DNA of 64,000 nt from Mesobacterium_A hydrothermale (lineage in GTDB: Bacteria; Pseudomonadota; Alphaproteobacteria; Rhodobacterales; Rhodobacteraceae), in the NCBI RefSeq assembly GCF_035818635.1, contig NZ_JAYLLH010000016.1:35903-99902 (forward strand). Reading direction: 5' to 3'. Shown here piece by piece: positions 33,537 to 42,530 of the stretch; within the stretch, counting starts at the first letter, position 1; every line of letters starts with the position of its first letter. Made by a program: the position numbers and the translations under genes. Under the pieces are notes generated by a model. The model made no database searches, was not told the DNA's origin, and saw nothing but the letters and a program-made list of their open reading frames with translations.

Positions 33537-35165
33537 ATGCGCCGTGCCCTACTGGCAAGTTTTGCCAACCGAATGAACATGCCCGATTTCAGCCTTTCCC
33601 CGACCGAGAAGCTGACGCCGGGGCGGTTGCGGATCGAACTGTTGGCGGGTCTGACCGTGGCGCTTGCGCTGGTGCCCGAAGCGGTGGCCTTTGCTTTCGT
33701 CGCCGGCGTGCACCCTCTGGTGGGGCTCTACGCGGCGTTTCTGGTCGGGCTGGTCACAGCGCTGATCGGCGGGCGGCCGGGGATGATTTCCGGTGCGACA
33801 GGCGCGCTGGCGGTGGTCATGGTGGCGTTGGTGGCGCAGCATGGCGTTGAATACCTGTTCGCGACTGTTGTCCTGATGGGCATCTTGCAGGTTTTTGCCG
33901 GGGCAATGGGCTGGGGTCGTTTTATCCGGCTTGTGCCGCATCCGGTCATGCTGGGGTTCGTGAACGGCTTGGCGATCGTGATTTTCCTGGCCCAGATGAG
34001 CCAGTTCAAGGTGCCGGGCAGCATGGAAAACACCGGGCATGGCATGATCGGTGGCGCCTGGCTGTCGGGGATGCCGCTTTACATGATGTTGGGGCTTGTC
34101 GTGCTGACCATGGCGATCATCTGGGTCATGCCGAAAGTCACCAAGGTGATCCCGGCGCCGCTGGCGGGCATTGCGGTTGTCGCGGCGCTGGTGATCGGGC
34201 TGGGTCTGGATGTGCCGCGGGTGGGTGACATGGCCGCGATCCAGGGCGGACTGCCGGATTTCCACGTTCCCGCTGTGCCATTGACCTGGGATACGCTTGA
34301 AATCATCCTGCCTTACGCGGTGATCCTGGCGGCCATCGGACTGATTGAATCGCTGCTGACGTTGAACCTTGTGGGCGAAATGACCGGCCAGCGCGGAGGG
34401 GCCAGCCAGGAATGTATCGCGCAGGGGGCCGCCAACTTGTTGACCGGCTTTTTCGGCGGCATGGGCGGCTGCGCGATGATCGGCCAGTCGATGATCAATG
34501 TTAAATCGGGCGCACGCACTCGGATCGCGGGCATCGCCGCGGCGCTGTTTCTGCTGACCTTCATCCTGTTTGCCGCGCCGCTGATCGAACTGATCCCTCT
34601 GGCGGCGCTGGTCGGTGTGATGTTCATGGTGGTGATTGGCACCTTCGCGTGGAACTCGCTGAAGATCCTGACGCGGGTGCCGCTGACCGATGCGTTCGTG
34701 ATCCTGCTGGTGACGGTGGTGACGGTCTACAAGGACCTCGCGGTGGCCGTGGTCGTCGGCGTGATCGTGTCGGCGCTGGCCTATGCCTGGAACAATGCCA
34801 AGCGGATCCATGCGAAAACCTATGCCACGCCCGAAGGCGCCAAGGTCTATCAGGTTCAGGGGCCGCTGTTCTTCGGGTCATCCGACGGGTTCATCGAAAT
34901 GTTCGATGTGGGCGGTGACCCGTCGCTGGTGATCGTCGATTTCGCCGACAGCCGCGTCGTGGACCAGTCCGCCTTGCAGGCGATCGAGGCAATTGCCGGC
35001 AAATACGAGGCCGCCGGCAAGCGGATCGAGTTGCGCCACCTGAGCCGTGATTGCCACAAGCTGTTGACCAAGGCCGGCCACGTGATGGTCGACAGCGACG
35101 ACGACCCGGACTACGAAATCGCTGTCAACTACGGAGTGCGCACCGGGATCCTGGGCGGGCATTGA
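33537..35165 (+). CDS. SulP-family anion transporter with STAS domain
   Basis: A 542-residue SulP (SLC26-type) transporter. The membrane part (about residues 25-415) has the family motifs ALALVPEAVAFAFVAGVHP and GLYAAFLVGLVTALIGG. The C-terminal STAS domain (about 430-540) contains VIVDFADSRVVDQSALQAIE. SulP proteins carry sulfate, bicarbonate or other anions; the substrate is not clear. AGGA lies 8 bases before the ATG at 33537; ATGs at 33573 and 33579 are alternatives. The frame continues open upstream, but that part is antisense to mtnP. Confidence 0.92.
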   Translation: MRRALLASFANRMNMPDFSLSPTEKLTPGRLRIELLAGLTVALALVPEAVAFAFVAGVHPLVGLYAAFLVGLVTALIGGRPGMISGATGALAVVMVALVAQHGVEYLFATVVLMGILQVFAGAMGWGRFIRLVPHPVMLGFVNGLAIVIFLAQMSQFKVPGSMENTGHGMIGGAWLSGMPLYMMLGLVVLTMAIIWVMPKVTKVIPAPLAGIAVVAALVIGLGLDVPRVGDMAAIQGGLPDFHVPAVPLTWDTLEIILPYAVILAAIGLIESLLTLNLVGEMTGQRGGASQECIAQGAANLLTGFFGGMGGCAMIGQSMINVKSGARTRIAGIAAALFLLTFILFAAPLIELIPLAALVGVMFMVVIGTFAWNSLKILTRVPLTDAFVILLVTVVTVYKDLAVAVVVGVIVSALAYAWNNAKRIHAKTYATPEGAKVYQVQGPLFFGSSDGFIEMFDVGGDPSLVIVDFADSRVVDQSALQAIEAIAGKYEAAGKRIELRHLSRDCHKLLTKAGHVMVDSDDDPDYEIAVNYGVRTGILGGH

Positions 35166-35199
35166 ACGCCGACACGCGCCGTGTCCTGTCTGGCGACTG

Positions 35200-35248
35200 T
35201 CCGGGGCGCTGCCCCGGACCCCGGAGTATTTGCCGGAAAGATGAAAGC
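35200..35248 (+). repeat. Modular hairpin repeat, element E
   Basis: A short copy 34 bases after the SulP stop: one hairpin (TCCGGGGC GCT GCCCCGGA, 35200-35218), then CCCCGGAGTATTTGCCGG and an AAAGATGAAAG tail. A small hairpin (GACAC GCGCC GTGTC, 35171-35185) lies just before. It sits between convergent genes and is the simplest copy of the family in this window. Confidence 0.7.
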
Positions 35249-35254
35249 AAAGTG

Positions 35255-35863
35255 TCAGCTCTCGCCGGGTCTGGTCAGGCTGAATACATCCCGAATGACC
35301 GAGTAGTCCTTGTACCCGAGGCGGGTCAGAGGGTTGAAACGGGTAACGTCGAACATGCCGTCGGTCATGCAGTCGTCGCGCATGTGGATGCCGGTCACTT
35401 CTCCGAAAACGGCGAAGTTGGCGGCGCCCGGCAGTTTCACGATCTCGGTCAGCTTACATTCGAGGGAGGCGGGCGCCTGAGCCACGCGTGAGCAGGCGAT
35501 GGTTTCACATGTTGCCTTTTCGATCCCCGCATCCGCGAATTCGTCCACGTCCCGCCCCCAGGGGCCGGAGGTGCGATTCATCATGTCCTTCATGTCGAAG
35601 GATACGATGTTGACGCAGAAGACGCCAGTTTCCCGGATGTTGGCGACGCTGTCCTTGGTGTCGCCGCGGTCTTCTTTCGCGGCGGTCGAAGCGAACATGA
35701 CCTGAGGAGGCACATAAGCCACAGCGTTGAAAAAGGAATAGGGCGCGAGGTTGTCCTGACCGTCCGCGCCGCGGGTGGCGATCCAGCCGATGGGACGGGG
35801 CGTCACGATGGCGTTGAACGGGTTGTGTGGCAGGCCATGGCCGTCTTCGGGGCGATAGAACAT
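35255..35863 (-). CDS. Flavin reductase family protein (FMN-binding split barrel)
   Basis: A 202-residue flavin-reductase-like protein with the family segments NPFNAIVTPRPIGWIATRG and LAPYSFFNAVAYVPPQVMF, then a central KDSVANIRETGVFCVNIV region. Such proteins bind FMN and often supply reduced flavin to a partner monooxygenase; no partner is next to it. The start at 35863 (MFYRPEDGHG) follows GAGGAAACCGCG. The gene faces an acetyltransferase gene across 58 bases. Confidence 0.88.
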   Translation of the reverse strand: MFYRPEDGHGLPHNPFNAIVTPRPIGWIATRGADGQDNLAPYSFFNAVAYVPPQVMFASTAAKEDRGDTKDSVANIRETGVFCVNIVSFDMKDMMNRTSGPWGRDVDEFADAGIEKATCETIACSRVAQAPASLECKLTEIVKLPGAANFAVFGEVTGIHMRDDCMTDGMFDVTRFNPLTRLGYKDYSVIRDVFSLTRPGES

Positions 35864-35921
35864 CGCGGTTTCCTCTTGTTTGAACAGTGCTTTCCCCCGT
35901 GATAGGCCGAAGCCGGACCGA

Positions 35922-36434
35922 ATGCACGGGGGGCCGGGCGTGTTTGTGCTCAAAAACGAAACAGCCGAGGACTGGTGGGAGGTCGAGGCGCTTTACGACA
36001 CCTGCTTTGCGCCCGGACGCACGGCGCTGTCGTCCTATCGGCTGCGGGAAGACGTGTCGCCGGTCGTGGCGTTGTGCCGGATCGCGCGTGATGAAACCGG
36101 CATCCTTGGGGGGGCGATCCGGTACTGGCCGGTGCTCGTCGGGCGCGTGCCTGTGCTGCTGTTGGGGCCGGTGGCGGTGCACCCGACAGCGCAGGGCGAA
36201 GGGCTGGGGGCTGCGCTGATCCGGGATACGTTGGCACGGGCTGCGGAACTGGGTCATGAGCGGGTGCTTCTGGTCGGGGATGAGCCCTATTATCGGCGTT
36301 TCGGATTCACCAAGTTGCACGGGGTCGAGATGCCGCCCCCCACCAACCCGGACCGGGTTCTGGGGTATGAGGTGGTGGACGGTGCGTGGCAGGACGTGAC
36401 CGGAGAGGTGACCCGCATCGACAGCGGCGCTTGA
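35922..36434 (+). CDS. GNAT N-acetyltransferase, YhbS-like
   Basis: A 170-residue GNAT acetyltransferase. The acetyl-CoA segment is LGPVAVHPTAQGEGLGAAL, followed by VLLVGDEPYYRRFGFTKL, typical of the YhbS (COG3153) group. The target molecule is not known. The start is uncertain: ATG 35922 is used, but ATG 35880 and GTG 35940 are possible, and no strong ribosome site decides. The ecsC-like gene follows after 31 bases. Confidence 0.82.
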   Translation: MHGGPGVFVLKNETAEDWWEVEALYDTCFAPGRTALSSYRLREDVSPVVALCRIARDETGILGGAIRYWPVLVGRVPVLLLGPVAVHPTAQGEGLGAALIRDTLARAAELGHERVLLVGDEPYYRRFGFTKLHGVEMPPPTNPDRVLGYEVVDGAWQDVTGEVTRIDSGA

Positions 36435-36465
36435 AAAAACGCGGCGCGCGCCCCATCCTTTGGCA

Positions 36466-37272
36466 ATGGCACGTCGCGACACCCAACCGGCCCCTCAGGT
36501 CACCGATTTGATCCCGCGTCCGCTGGACCGGGACGAGGTGATGGAGACACTTGCAAGGCGCTATCGCCGGGCGGGGAACCTTGGGGTGCAGCTGTTGAAT
36601 TCGCTGAATGGACCGACCGATGCGCTGCTGGACCGGTTGCCGCCGGCTGCGCGGGTGCGGCTGGAAGGGCTGACCATCCGGGGGCTGGAGGCGGCAATGA
36701 CAGCAGCCTCCGGGACGCGCGGGTTGGTCAAGGATCAAAAGGGATGGGTCAATACTGCCACGACCGCTGCGGCCGGACTGGCCGGGGGGGTGGGTGGCTT
36801 GCCAACGGCGCTGGCCGAACTGCCCGTCACCGTGACCCTGCTGATGCGGTCGATCCAGGCCGTGGCAGTAGACTATGGCTTTGACCCGGACGACGATCAA
36901 ACCCGAAAGGATGCGCTGCTGGTTTTTGCTGCGCAGGGGCCGCTGGCAGGGGCGGCGACCAACCTTGACCTGAATTTTCTGGCGTCGCGGGCCACGCTGA
37001 ACGGGGCCAACGTGTTAATCGGCATCGGTCTTGTGGCGCCGAAACTGGCCGCTGTCCTGGGCCGCAAGCTTGCGGTGCAGACCGTTCCGGTGCTGGGGGC
37101 GGTTACGGCTGTCGCCACCAACTTTGCCTATTGCGATTACTATCAGCAGATGGCGCATGTGGTCTTTGGCCTGCGACGCCTGTCGGAAGAAACCGGCACG
37201 CCCTTTGTTGTGCTGGTCGATGACCTGCGGCACCGTACCGATCTGCCGGTCAACCATGCACGGGTGTCCTGA
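36466..37272 (+). CDS. EcsC family protein
   Basis: A 268-residue protein of the EcsC family, with small-residue-rich helical segments (TAAAGLAGGVGGLPTALAELPV) that may touch the membrane and the conserved FAYCDYYQQMAHVVFGLRRL at the C-terminus. EcsC was named from the Bacillus ecsABC locus, but the biochemical role is unknown. ATG 36466 is used. It is in line with the acetyltransferase gene and probably shares its transcript. Confidence 0.8.
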   Translation: MARRDTQPAPQVTDLIPRPLDRDEVMETLARRYRRAGNLGVQLLNSLNGPTDALLDRLPPAARVRLEGLTIRGLEAAMTAASGTRGLVKDQKGWVNTATTAAAGLAGGVGGLPTALAELPVTVTLLMRSIQAVAVDYGFDPDDDQTRKDALLVFAAQGPLAGAATNLDLNFLASRATLNGANVLIGIGLVAPKLAAVLGRKLAVQTVPVLGAVTAVATNFAYCDYYQQMAHVVFGLRRLSEETGTPFVVLVDDLRHRTDLPVNHARVS

Positions 37273-37281
37273 ACGCGACGG

Positions 37282-37302
37282 TTAACCTTTGCTTAAGGTT
37301 AA
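37282..37302. promoter_or_regulatory. CtrA-type palindrome between ecsC-like gene and ptsP
   Basis: TTAACCTT and AAGGTTAA form an 8-bp inverted repeat with a 5-base loop. Inside it, TTAA at 37282-37285 and TTAA at 37293-37296 have exact CtrA spacing (N7), with a third TTAA at 37299-37302. It lies 9 bases after the ecsC-like stop codon, between two gene 3' ends, where a promoter is unexpected. It could also simply be a hairpin. Confidence 0.4.
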
Positions 37303-37462
37303 TGCGGCAAAGTCGCAGGCGTGCCGCCGCGCAACGCGGGTGGCCATCGCACCACTCCGGGTATCGGGTTCCAGGTTCGCCGAAGGGCAGGGTGTTTCCG
37401 GGGGCCGCGCAAAAAGGTGTGGGCAAGGCGGGCCAGAATGGTCCTTTGGTGCGAAACGTTGC

Positions 37463-39700
37463 CTACGTCCGGTTGTGAAGGAAATCCATCACGGCCGGAC
37501 GAACCGACTGCTCCCCCCGATCGCGGGCGTTTTCGATGACAGCGCGCAGGGCGTCCAGATCGGTGTTCATCAGCAAGGATTTGACCGGGCCGATCGACGC
37601 CGGGCGCATTGACAGCGACCGCAAGCCAATGGCGGCAAGGCACAAGGCCTCGATCGGGCGCCCCGCGTCTTCACCGCAGAAGGACAGATCGGTCCCGGTT
37701 TCCGCGCAACGATCCACGATACCCTGGATGAAGGTCAGGAACGAAACGTTCAAGGTGTCATACCGGCGCCGGACCCGTTCGTTTTCGCGATCTGCAGCAA
37801 AGAAGAACTGCTTCAGATCGTTGCCGCCGATGGACAGGAATTCCACCTCGGCAAAGAACCTGCGCGAGGCGTAGGCCAATGACGGGGTTTCCAGCATGGT
37901 GCCAACCTCGATCCGTTCGGGCAACACGTGGCCAAGCCGGGTTTCGCGGGCGATGGCCTTGTCCATTTCGTCCCGGGCGGCGCGGAATTCGTCGTACTGG
38001 GCGACGAAGGGGAACATGATCGACAAGGGGCGCCCCTTGGCCGCGCGCAGCAGGGCCTGCAATTGCATGCGCAACACGCCCGGCTTGTCGAGCCCGACGC
38101 GGATCGCGCGCCAACCAAGTGCCGGGTTCGGCTCTTCCTGCGGCTTCATGTAGGGCAGCACCTTGTCCGACCCGATGTCGAGCGTGCGGAACACCACGCG
38201 CTTGCCCTGCGCAGCGTCCAGAACCCGGGAATAGAGCTGTGCCAGTTCCGTACGGCTTGGCATCTGGTTCCGTACCAGAAACTGCAATTCGGTGCGGAAC
38301 AGGCCCACGCCCTCGGCCCCGGAACTGGCCAGCGACGGCAGGTCGGCCATCAGCCCCGCGTTCATCGTCAGGGTGATGCGCTTGCCGCATCTGGTGACGC
38401 AGTCCTTGTCACGGATCGAGGCATAGCGTTCCTGCGCCTGCGCCTGCATCGCCATCTTGTCGCGAAAGGCAGACACGATGGTGTCATCGGGGCGCAGGTG
38501 CACAACACCCTGATCGCCATCAACCATGATGTGATCGCCGTTCAGCGCCTCGTTTGTGATCCGGTCGGCGTGGATCACCAGCGGAATCGCCAGCGCGCGG
38601 GCAACGATCGCGGCATGTGACCCGACAGAGCCTTCTTCCAGGACGATGCCCTTTAGCTTGCGACCATATTCCAGCAACTCGCCTGGGCCGATGTTGCGGG
38701 CAATCAGCACCGGGTCCTCGGGCATGGTGGCGCCGGTTTCTGCGCCCTGGCCGGTCAGGATGCGGAGCAGCCGGTTCGACAAGTCGTCCAGATCGTGCAG
38801 CCGGTCGCGCAGGTAGGCGTCCGCGGCCTGGCTCAGCCGGGCGCGGGCGGCGGACTGTTCCTTTTCCACAGCGGCCTCGGCCGACAGGCCGCGGTCTATG
38901 TCTTCGGTCATTCGCCGCATCCAACCCTTGGAATTGGCGAACATACGATATGCTTCCAGCACCTCGATCTGTTCAGAATCCTTCGTGCCCACAAGCAGTT
39001 GGTCGACGCTGACCCGCAGTTCATCGACTGCCTTTTGCAGGCGTTCGCGTTCGCGCCCGGGGTCGTCAGTGACAAGGTTGGTCACCATAACGCGCGGTTC
39101 GTGCAGCCAGACGTGCCCTTCGGCAGAGCCTTCCTGCCCGCTGCCACCGCGGAACAGGGCAGGCTGGGTATGGCGTGCCTTGAGCGCCGCCCCTTCACCA
39201 ACGAAGGCACCAAGCTCTGTCATTTCCGCCAGTACCATTGCGACCACTTCAAGCGCATATAGTTCGTCGGCGGTAAATTCTCGCTTTGCCTTGGTTTGGA
39301 CCACGAGCACGCCCAGCTTTTCGCCCAGCCGCTGAATCGGGACGCCAAGGAAGCTGGAAAAGATCTCTTCCCCGGTTTCGGGCATGTAGCGGAAACCGGG
39401 TTCAGACGGTGCGTCGGCGGTGTTCACGATGGTGCCGGTGCGCGCGACGCGGCCGACAAGCCCTTCGCCCAGCCGCATCCGGGTCTGGTGCACAGCGTCC
39501 TTGTTCAAGCCTTCCGTGGCGCATAGTTCCAGCGTTTCGGGATCGCGAAACAGGTAGATCGAACACACTTCGGTGCCCATGGAATCGGCGGTTAGGTGGG
39601 TGATCTTGTCCAGGCGCGCCTGGCCTGCCGCGTCTTCGGCCATGGTGTCGCGCAAGCGGCCAAGCAGCTTGCGGCTTTCCGATTCGGTGCGATCCGCCAT
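37463..39700 (-). CDS. ptsP: Phosphoenolpyruvate-protein phosphotransferase PtsP (enzyme I-Ntr)
   Basis: A 745-residue enzyme I of the nitrogen-type phosphotransferase system. It has an N-terminal GAF domain (about 1-170), the phosphohistidine domain with H362 in EEGSVGSHAAIVARALAIP, and a PEP-binding TIM barrel with GAEGVGLFRTELQFL. The C-terminal motif is DLSFCGEDAGRPIEAL. It passes phosphate from PEP to NPr and EIIA-Ntr, which tune nitrogen and potassium responses. It is 320 bases downstream of lysC; the lysC-ptsP order is common in alphaproteobacteria. Confidence 0.95.
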   Translation of the reverse strand: MADRTESESRKLLGRLRDTMAEDAAGQARLDKITHLTADSMGTEVCSIYLFRDPETLELCATEGLNKDAVHQTRMRLGEGLVGRVARTGTIVNTADAPSEPGFRYMPETGEEIFSSFLGVPIQRLGEKLGVLVVQTKAKREFTADELYALEVVAMVLAEMTELGAFVGEGAALKARHTQPALFRGGSGQEGSAEGHVWLHEPRVMVTNLVTDDPGRERERLQKAVDELRVSVDQLLVGTKDSEQIEVLEAYRMFANSKGWMRRMTEDIDRGLSAEAAVEKEQSAARARLSQAADAYLRDRLHDLDDLSNRLLRILTGQGAETGATMPEDPVLIARNIGPGELLEYGRKLKGIVLEEGSVGSHAAIVARALAIPLVIHADRITNEALNGDHIMVDGDQGVVHLRPDDTIVSAFRDKMAMQAQAQERYASIRDKDCVTRCGKRITLTMNAGLMADLPSLASSGAEGVGLFRTELQFLVRNQMPSRTELAQLYSRVLDAAQGKRVVFRTLDIGSDKVLPYMKPQEEPNPALGWRAIRVGLDKPGVLRMQLQALLRAAKGRPLSIMFPFVAQYDEFRAARDEMDKAIARETRLGHVLPERIEVGTMLETPSLAYASRRFFAEVEFLSIGGNDLKQFFFAADRENERVRRRYDTLNVSFLTFIQGIVDRCAETGTDLSFCGEDAGRPIEALCLAAIGLRSLSMRPASIGPVKSLLMNTDLDALRAVIENARDRGEQSVRPAVMDFLHNRT

Positions 39701-40020
39701 TGCGATCCTTCATCTGCTGACCTGTGCGGCGGAAGTGCCGCTGTCTGCCGTTCTCGTCTATCACGCTGGCCGGTCACGGCAAGGTTGAACACAAGGTGGA
39801 CGAGAAATTAAGGCAAGAATATTGCGAATTTAGTTTCTGAAACGCACGTTTCGTGCGTAAAGGTGTTGTGAATTTGCGACTTTTCCGGGCAGAAACTGCT
39901 CGGCCTGAAAAAATGAAAATGCGGGCAGACCAAAGCGGCCGCCGGCATCGGGTCGCAGTGTACCGGGACCAAATCGGGCAGAGCAGGTGCCCGGTCTCTC
40001 CGGTCAGGCGATTGGGAAGA
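39701..40020. other. Intergenic region between lysC and ptsP
   Basis: 320 bases without a gene. A hairpin at 39842-39858 (ACGCACG TTT CGTGCGT) lies 160 bases past the lysC stop and may be a weak terminator. An AT-rich stretch at 39805-39845 (AAATTAAGGCAAGAATATTG) is the likely place of the ptsP promoter. No CtrA or FNR site was seen. Confidence 0.5.
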
Positions 40021-41256
40021 TTAGGCTTTTTCCAGCTCGAACGCATCGTGCAGTGCCTGAACCGCAAGTTCCATATACTTGCGGTCAATCAGGACAGAGA
40101 TCTTGATTTCAGAGGTGGCGATGACCTTGATGTTGACGCCTTCATCCGACAACGTCTTGAACATCTTTGCGGCAACGCCCGACTGGCTGCGCATGCCAAT
40201 GCCGACCGCTGAAACCTTGGCGACATTGGTATCTGCGATCAGGTCGTGAAAGTTGATCTCGCCACGATCCTTGGCGTCGTTCAGCGCTTTTTCCGCGCGC
40301 ATCACCTGGTTGATCGGGCAGGAAAAGGTCATGTCGGTGCGACCTTCTTCGGCGATGTTCTGGATGATCATGTCGACATTCACACCGGCCTCGGACAGCG
40401 GTCCGAAGATGGCGGCGGCGATGCCCGGGCGGTCGGCCACGCTGACCAGCGTCATCTTGGCTTCGTCGCGGCTGTAGGCAATGCCCGAAACGGGACGGTT
40501 TTCCATGACTTCCTCCTCATCGCAGACGAGCGTTCCGGCTTCGTCGGATTGTTCCTCGAAACTGCTGAGCACGCGCAGCTTCACCTTGTAACGCATGGCC
40601 AGTTCGACCGACCGGGTTTGCAGGACCTTAGCGCCGAGGCTGGCCAGTTCCAGCATTTCCTCGAACGCGATCTTGTCCAGCTTGCGGGCCTTGTCGGTGA
40701 TCCGCGGGTCGGTGGTATAGACCCCGTCCACGTCGGTGTAGATATCGCAACGCTCGGCGTTGAAGGCCGCGGCGAAAGCCACGGCGGTGGTGTCGCTGCC
40801 ACCCCGGCCCAGCGTGGTGATCCGGCCTTCGGGGCTGACACCCTGGAAGCCTGCGACCACGGCCACCTTCATGCCTTCCTCGAATTTCTTCAGGATATTG
40901 GCGGGCGGAATGTCCTCGATCCGGGCGCTGGCATGCGCATCGGTGGTCATGACCGGCACTTGCCAGCCCTGCCAACTGCGCGCGGGCACGTCCATTTCCT
41001 GCAGCATCAGGGCCATCAGGCCAGCGGTGACGTTTTCGCCCGAGCTGACGATGGCATCGTATTCGCGCGCATCGTAAAGCGGAGAGGTTTCTTCGACAAA
41101 GCCGACCAGCTTGTTGGTTTCGCCTGCCATGGCGGACACGATGACAATGACGTCATAGCCCTTGGCCACTTCGACGCCGACACGTTTCGCGGCCCGCTTG
41201 ATACGGTCCAGCGTGGCAACCGAGGTTCCGCCGAATTTCATCACGAGAATGGGCAT
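40021..41256 (-). CDS. lysC: Aspartate kinase
   Basis: A 411-residue aspartokinase, the first step to lysine, threonine and methionine. The kinase domain begins MPILVMKFGGTSVATLDRI and contains FQGVSPEGRITTLGRGGSDTT. Two C-terminal ACT domains (about residues 265-411) are the feedback-control part, with TLVSVADRPGIAAAIFGPL and VGIGMRSQSGVAAKMF. Whether it is controlled by lysine, threonine or both cannot be read from the sequence. Confidence 0.96.
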   Translation of the reverse strand: MPILVMKFGGTSVATLDRIKRAAKRVGVEVAKGYDVIVIVSAMAGETNKLVGFVEETSPLYDAREYDAIVSSGENVTAGLMALMLQEMDVPARSWQGWQVPVMTTDAHASARIEDIPPANILKKFEEGMKVAVVAGFQGVSPEGRITTLGRGGSDTTAVAFAAAFNAERCDIYTDVDGVYTTDPRITDKARKLDKIAFEEMLELASLGAKVLQTRSVELAMRYKVKLRVLSSFEEQSDEAGTLVCDEEEVMENRPVSGIAYSRDEAKMTLVSVADRPGIAAAIFGPLSEAGVNVDMIIQNIAEEGRTDMTFSCPINQVMRAEKALNDAKDRGEINFHDLIADTNVAKVSAVGIGMRSQSGVAAKMFKTLSDEGVNIKVIATSEIKISVLIDRKYMELAVQALHDAFELEKA

Positions 41257-41384
41257 GGGCCAGCCTTCCTGTCAGATCGCGCGGGACATACGCCGGGCCG
41301 GGCCGCCACGCAAGAGTACTTTGTCCGCAGGCGTTGGGGAATGCCTGCGGTCTTGCGGTCGCTTTTGCGTGCTGTTTTTGTGGA

Positions 41385-42029
41385 TCAGAACGGGTGGTCG
41401 CGTCCGTCCCAGGTCTTGAAGCAGCCGGTGGTGTCCAAAGACAAATCGTCGAACCGGGCAATCAGTCCGCTTGCGGCCTCGTCCACCGTGATATCGGCGG
41501 CCGAGCCGCCCATATCGGTCTGCACCCAGCCGGGATGATAGATGCCAACTGCGATTCCCAGCCCCTTGAGATCGACAGCCAGGTTGCGCCCCAGGTTCAG
41601 GACCGCTGCTTTTGAAGATCGGTAGATATAGCTGCCGCCCGGCGCGCGCTCGTCCGAGGCCATCTGCGAACTGATGATCGCGATCTTGGGTGCCGCGGTC
41701 ATTTGCAGGTTGGGCAGAAGCGCCTGGATTGTCAGGAAAACGCCGGTCACGTTGACCGCAAAACTTTGCGCCCACATCTCGGGCGGATAGCCATCGGCAA
41801 GGGTGTGCCCCTTGTCGAGATAGACCCCGGCATTGCAGACTAGGAGGTCAAGCGGCTGGCTTTCCAGCCGTTCCGCCAGCGCCGTGACCGACGCCGGGTC
41901 GGTTACATCCAGCGGCAAGTATTCCGCTCCAGACCGGGCGGTCGCCAGAACGGACGCGCCGCGCGCGCGGTAGCCGGCATCCATGGCCGCACCAATGCCT
42001 CGGTTTGCGCCGGTGATCAGAACCTGCAT
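41385..42029 (-). CDS. Short-chain dehydrogenase/reductase
   Basis: A 214-residue SDR oxidoreductase. The nucleotide motif is TGANRGIG, the structural motif is CNAGV and the active-site YxxxK is YRSSK (SYIYRSSKAAVLNLG). Similar proteins in this group resemble the C-factor type SDRs. The substrate is not known. It starts at 42029 (MQVLITGANRG) with GGAG upstream, 11 bases after the DUF1178 gene, so the two are probably in one transcript. Confidence 0.87.
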   Translation of the reverse strand: MQVLITGANRGIGAAMDAGYRARGASVLATARSGAEYLPLDVTDPASVTALAERLESQPLDLLVCNAGVYLDKGHTLADGYPPEMWAQSFAVNVTGVFLTIQALLPNLQMTAAPKIAIISSQMASDERAPGGSYIYRSSKAAVLNLGRNLAVDLKGLGIAVGIYHPGWVQTDMGGSAADITVDEAASGLIARFDDLSLDTTGCFKTWDGRDHPF

Positions 42030-42039
42030 TGAACTCTCC

Positions 42040-42468
42040 TCAGTTTGTTTTGCGGCCCGGCACGAAGGGCAGGGGGGCCACGGGCACGCCGTCCTCGAAC
42101 AGCTTGCGGGCCTCGTCGACCCGCGCCTCGCCATAGATGGGCCGTTCTGGGATCAGCCCGTCGTGCATGTCGCGCGCTTCGCGGACAAAACGGTCACCGA
42201 CATAATCCGATGTTTTTTCTATATGTGCCTTGAGCTCGGCCAAAACCTGTTTGTGCAACTCGGGCGCCGGGGTGGGCGTCTGTGGCTGCGCGGTTTCTGC
42301 GCCGCCGGTGCTGACGCGGGGCGCCATGATTGCCTTGCTGACATGAGTCGTGCCACAGACTGCGCAGTTGACCATTCCGGCCGAAAGCAGCTTGTCAAAG
42401 GCGTCAGCGGACTTGAACCAGCTGTCGAACCGGTGTCCATCTGTGCATTTCAGCGCGTATTGAATCAT
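42040..42468 (-). CDS. DUF1178 family protein
   Basis: A 142-residue protein of unknown function found across alpha- and betaproteobacteria. The family start is MIQYALKCTDGHRFDSWFKSA, and a single CxxC pair (NCAVCG) suggests zinc or redox use. The middle is Pro/Thr-rich. It is upstream of the SDR and downstream of a Nudix gene on the same strand. Confidence 0.85.
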   Translation of the reverse strand: MIQYALKCTDGHRFDSWFKSADAFDKLLSAGMVNCAVCGTTHVSKAIMAPRVSTGGAETAQPQTPTPAPELHKQVLAELKAHIEKTSDYVGDRFVREARDMHDGLIPERPIYGEARVDEARKLFEDGVPVAPLPFVPGRKTN

Positions 42469-42530
42469 TCATCCGTTCCGCTCGTCGGCGGTGCATTATG
42501 TATGCGCGCCGGTAGCCGGATCAAGCTGAT

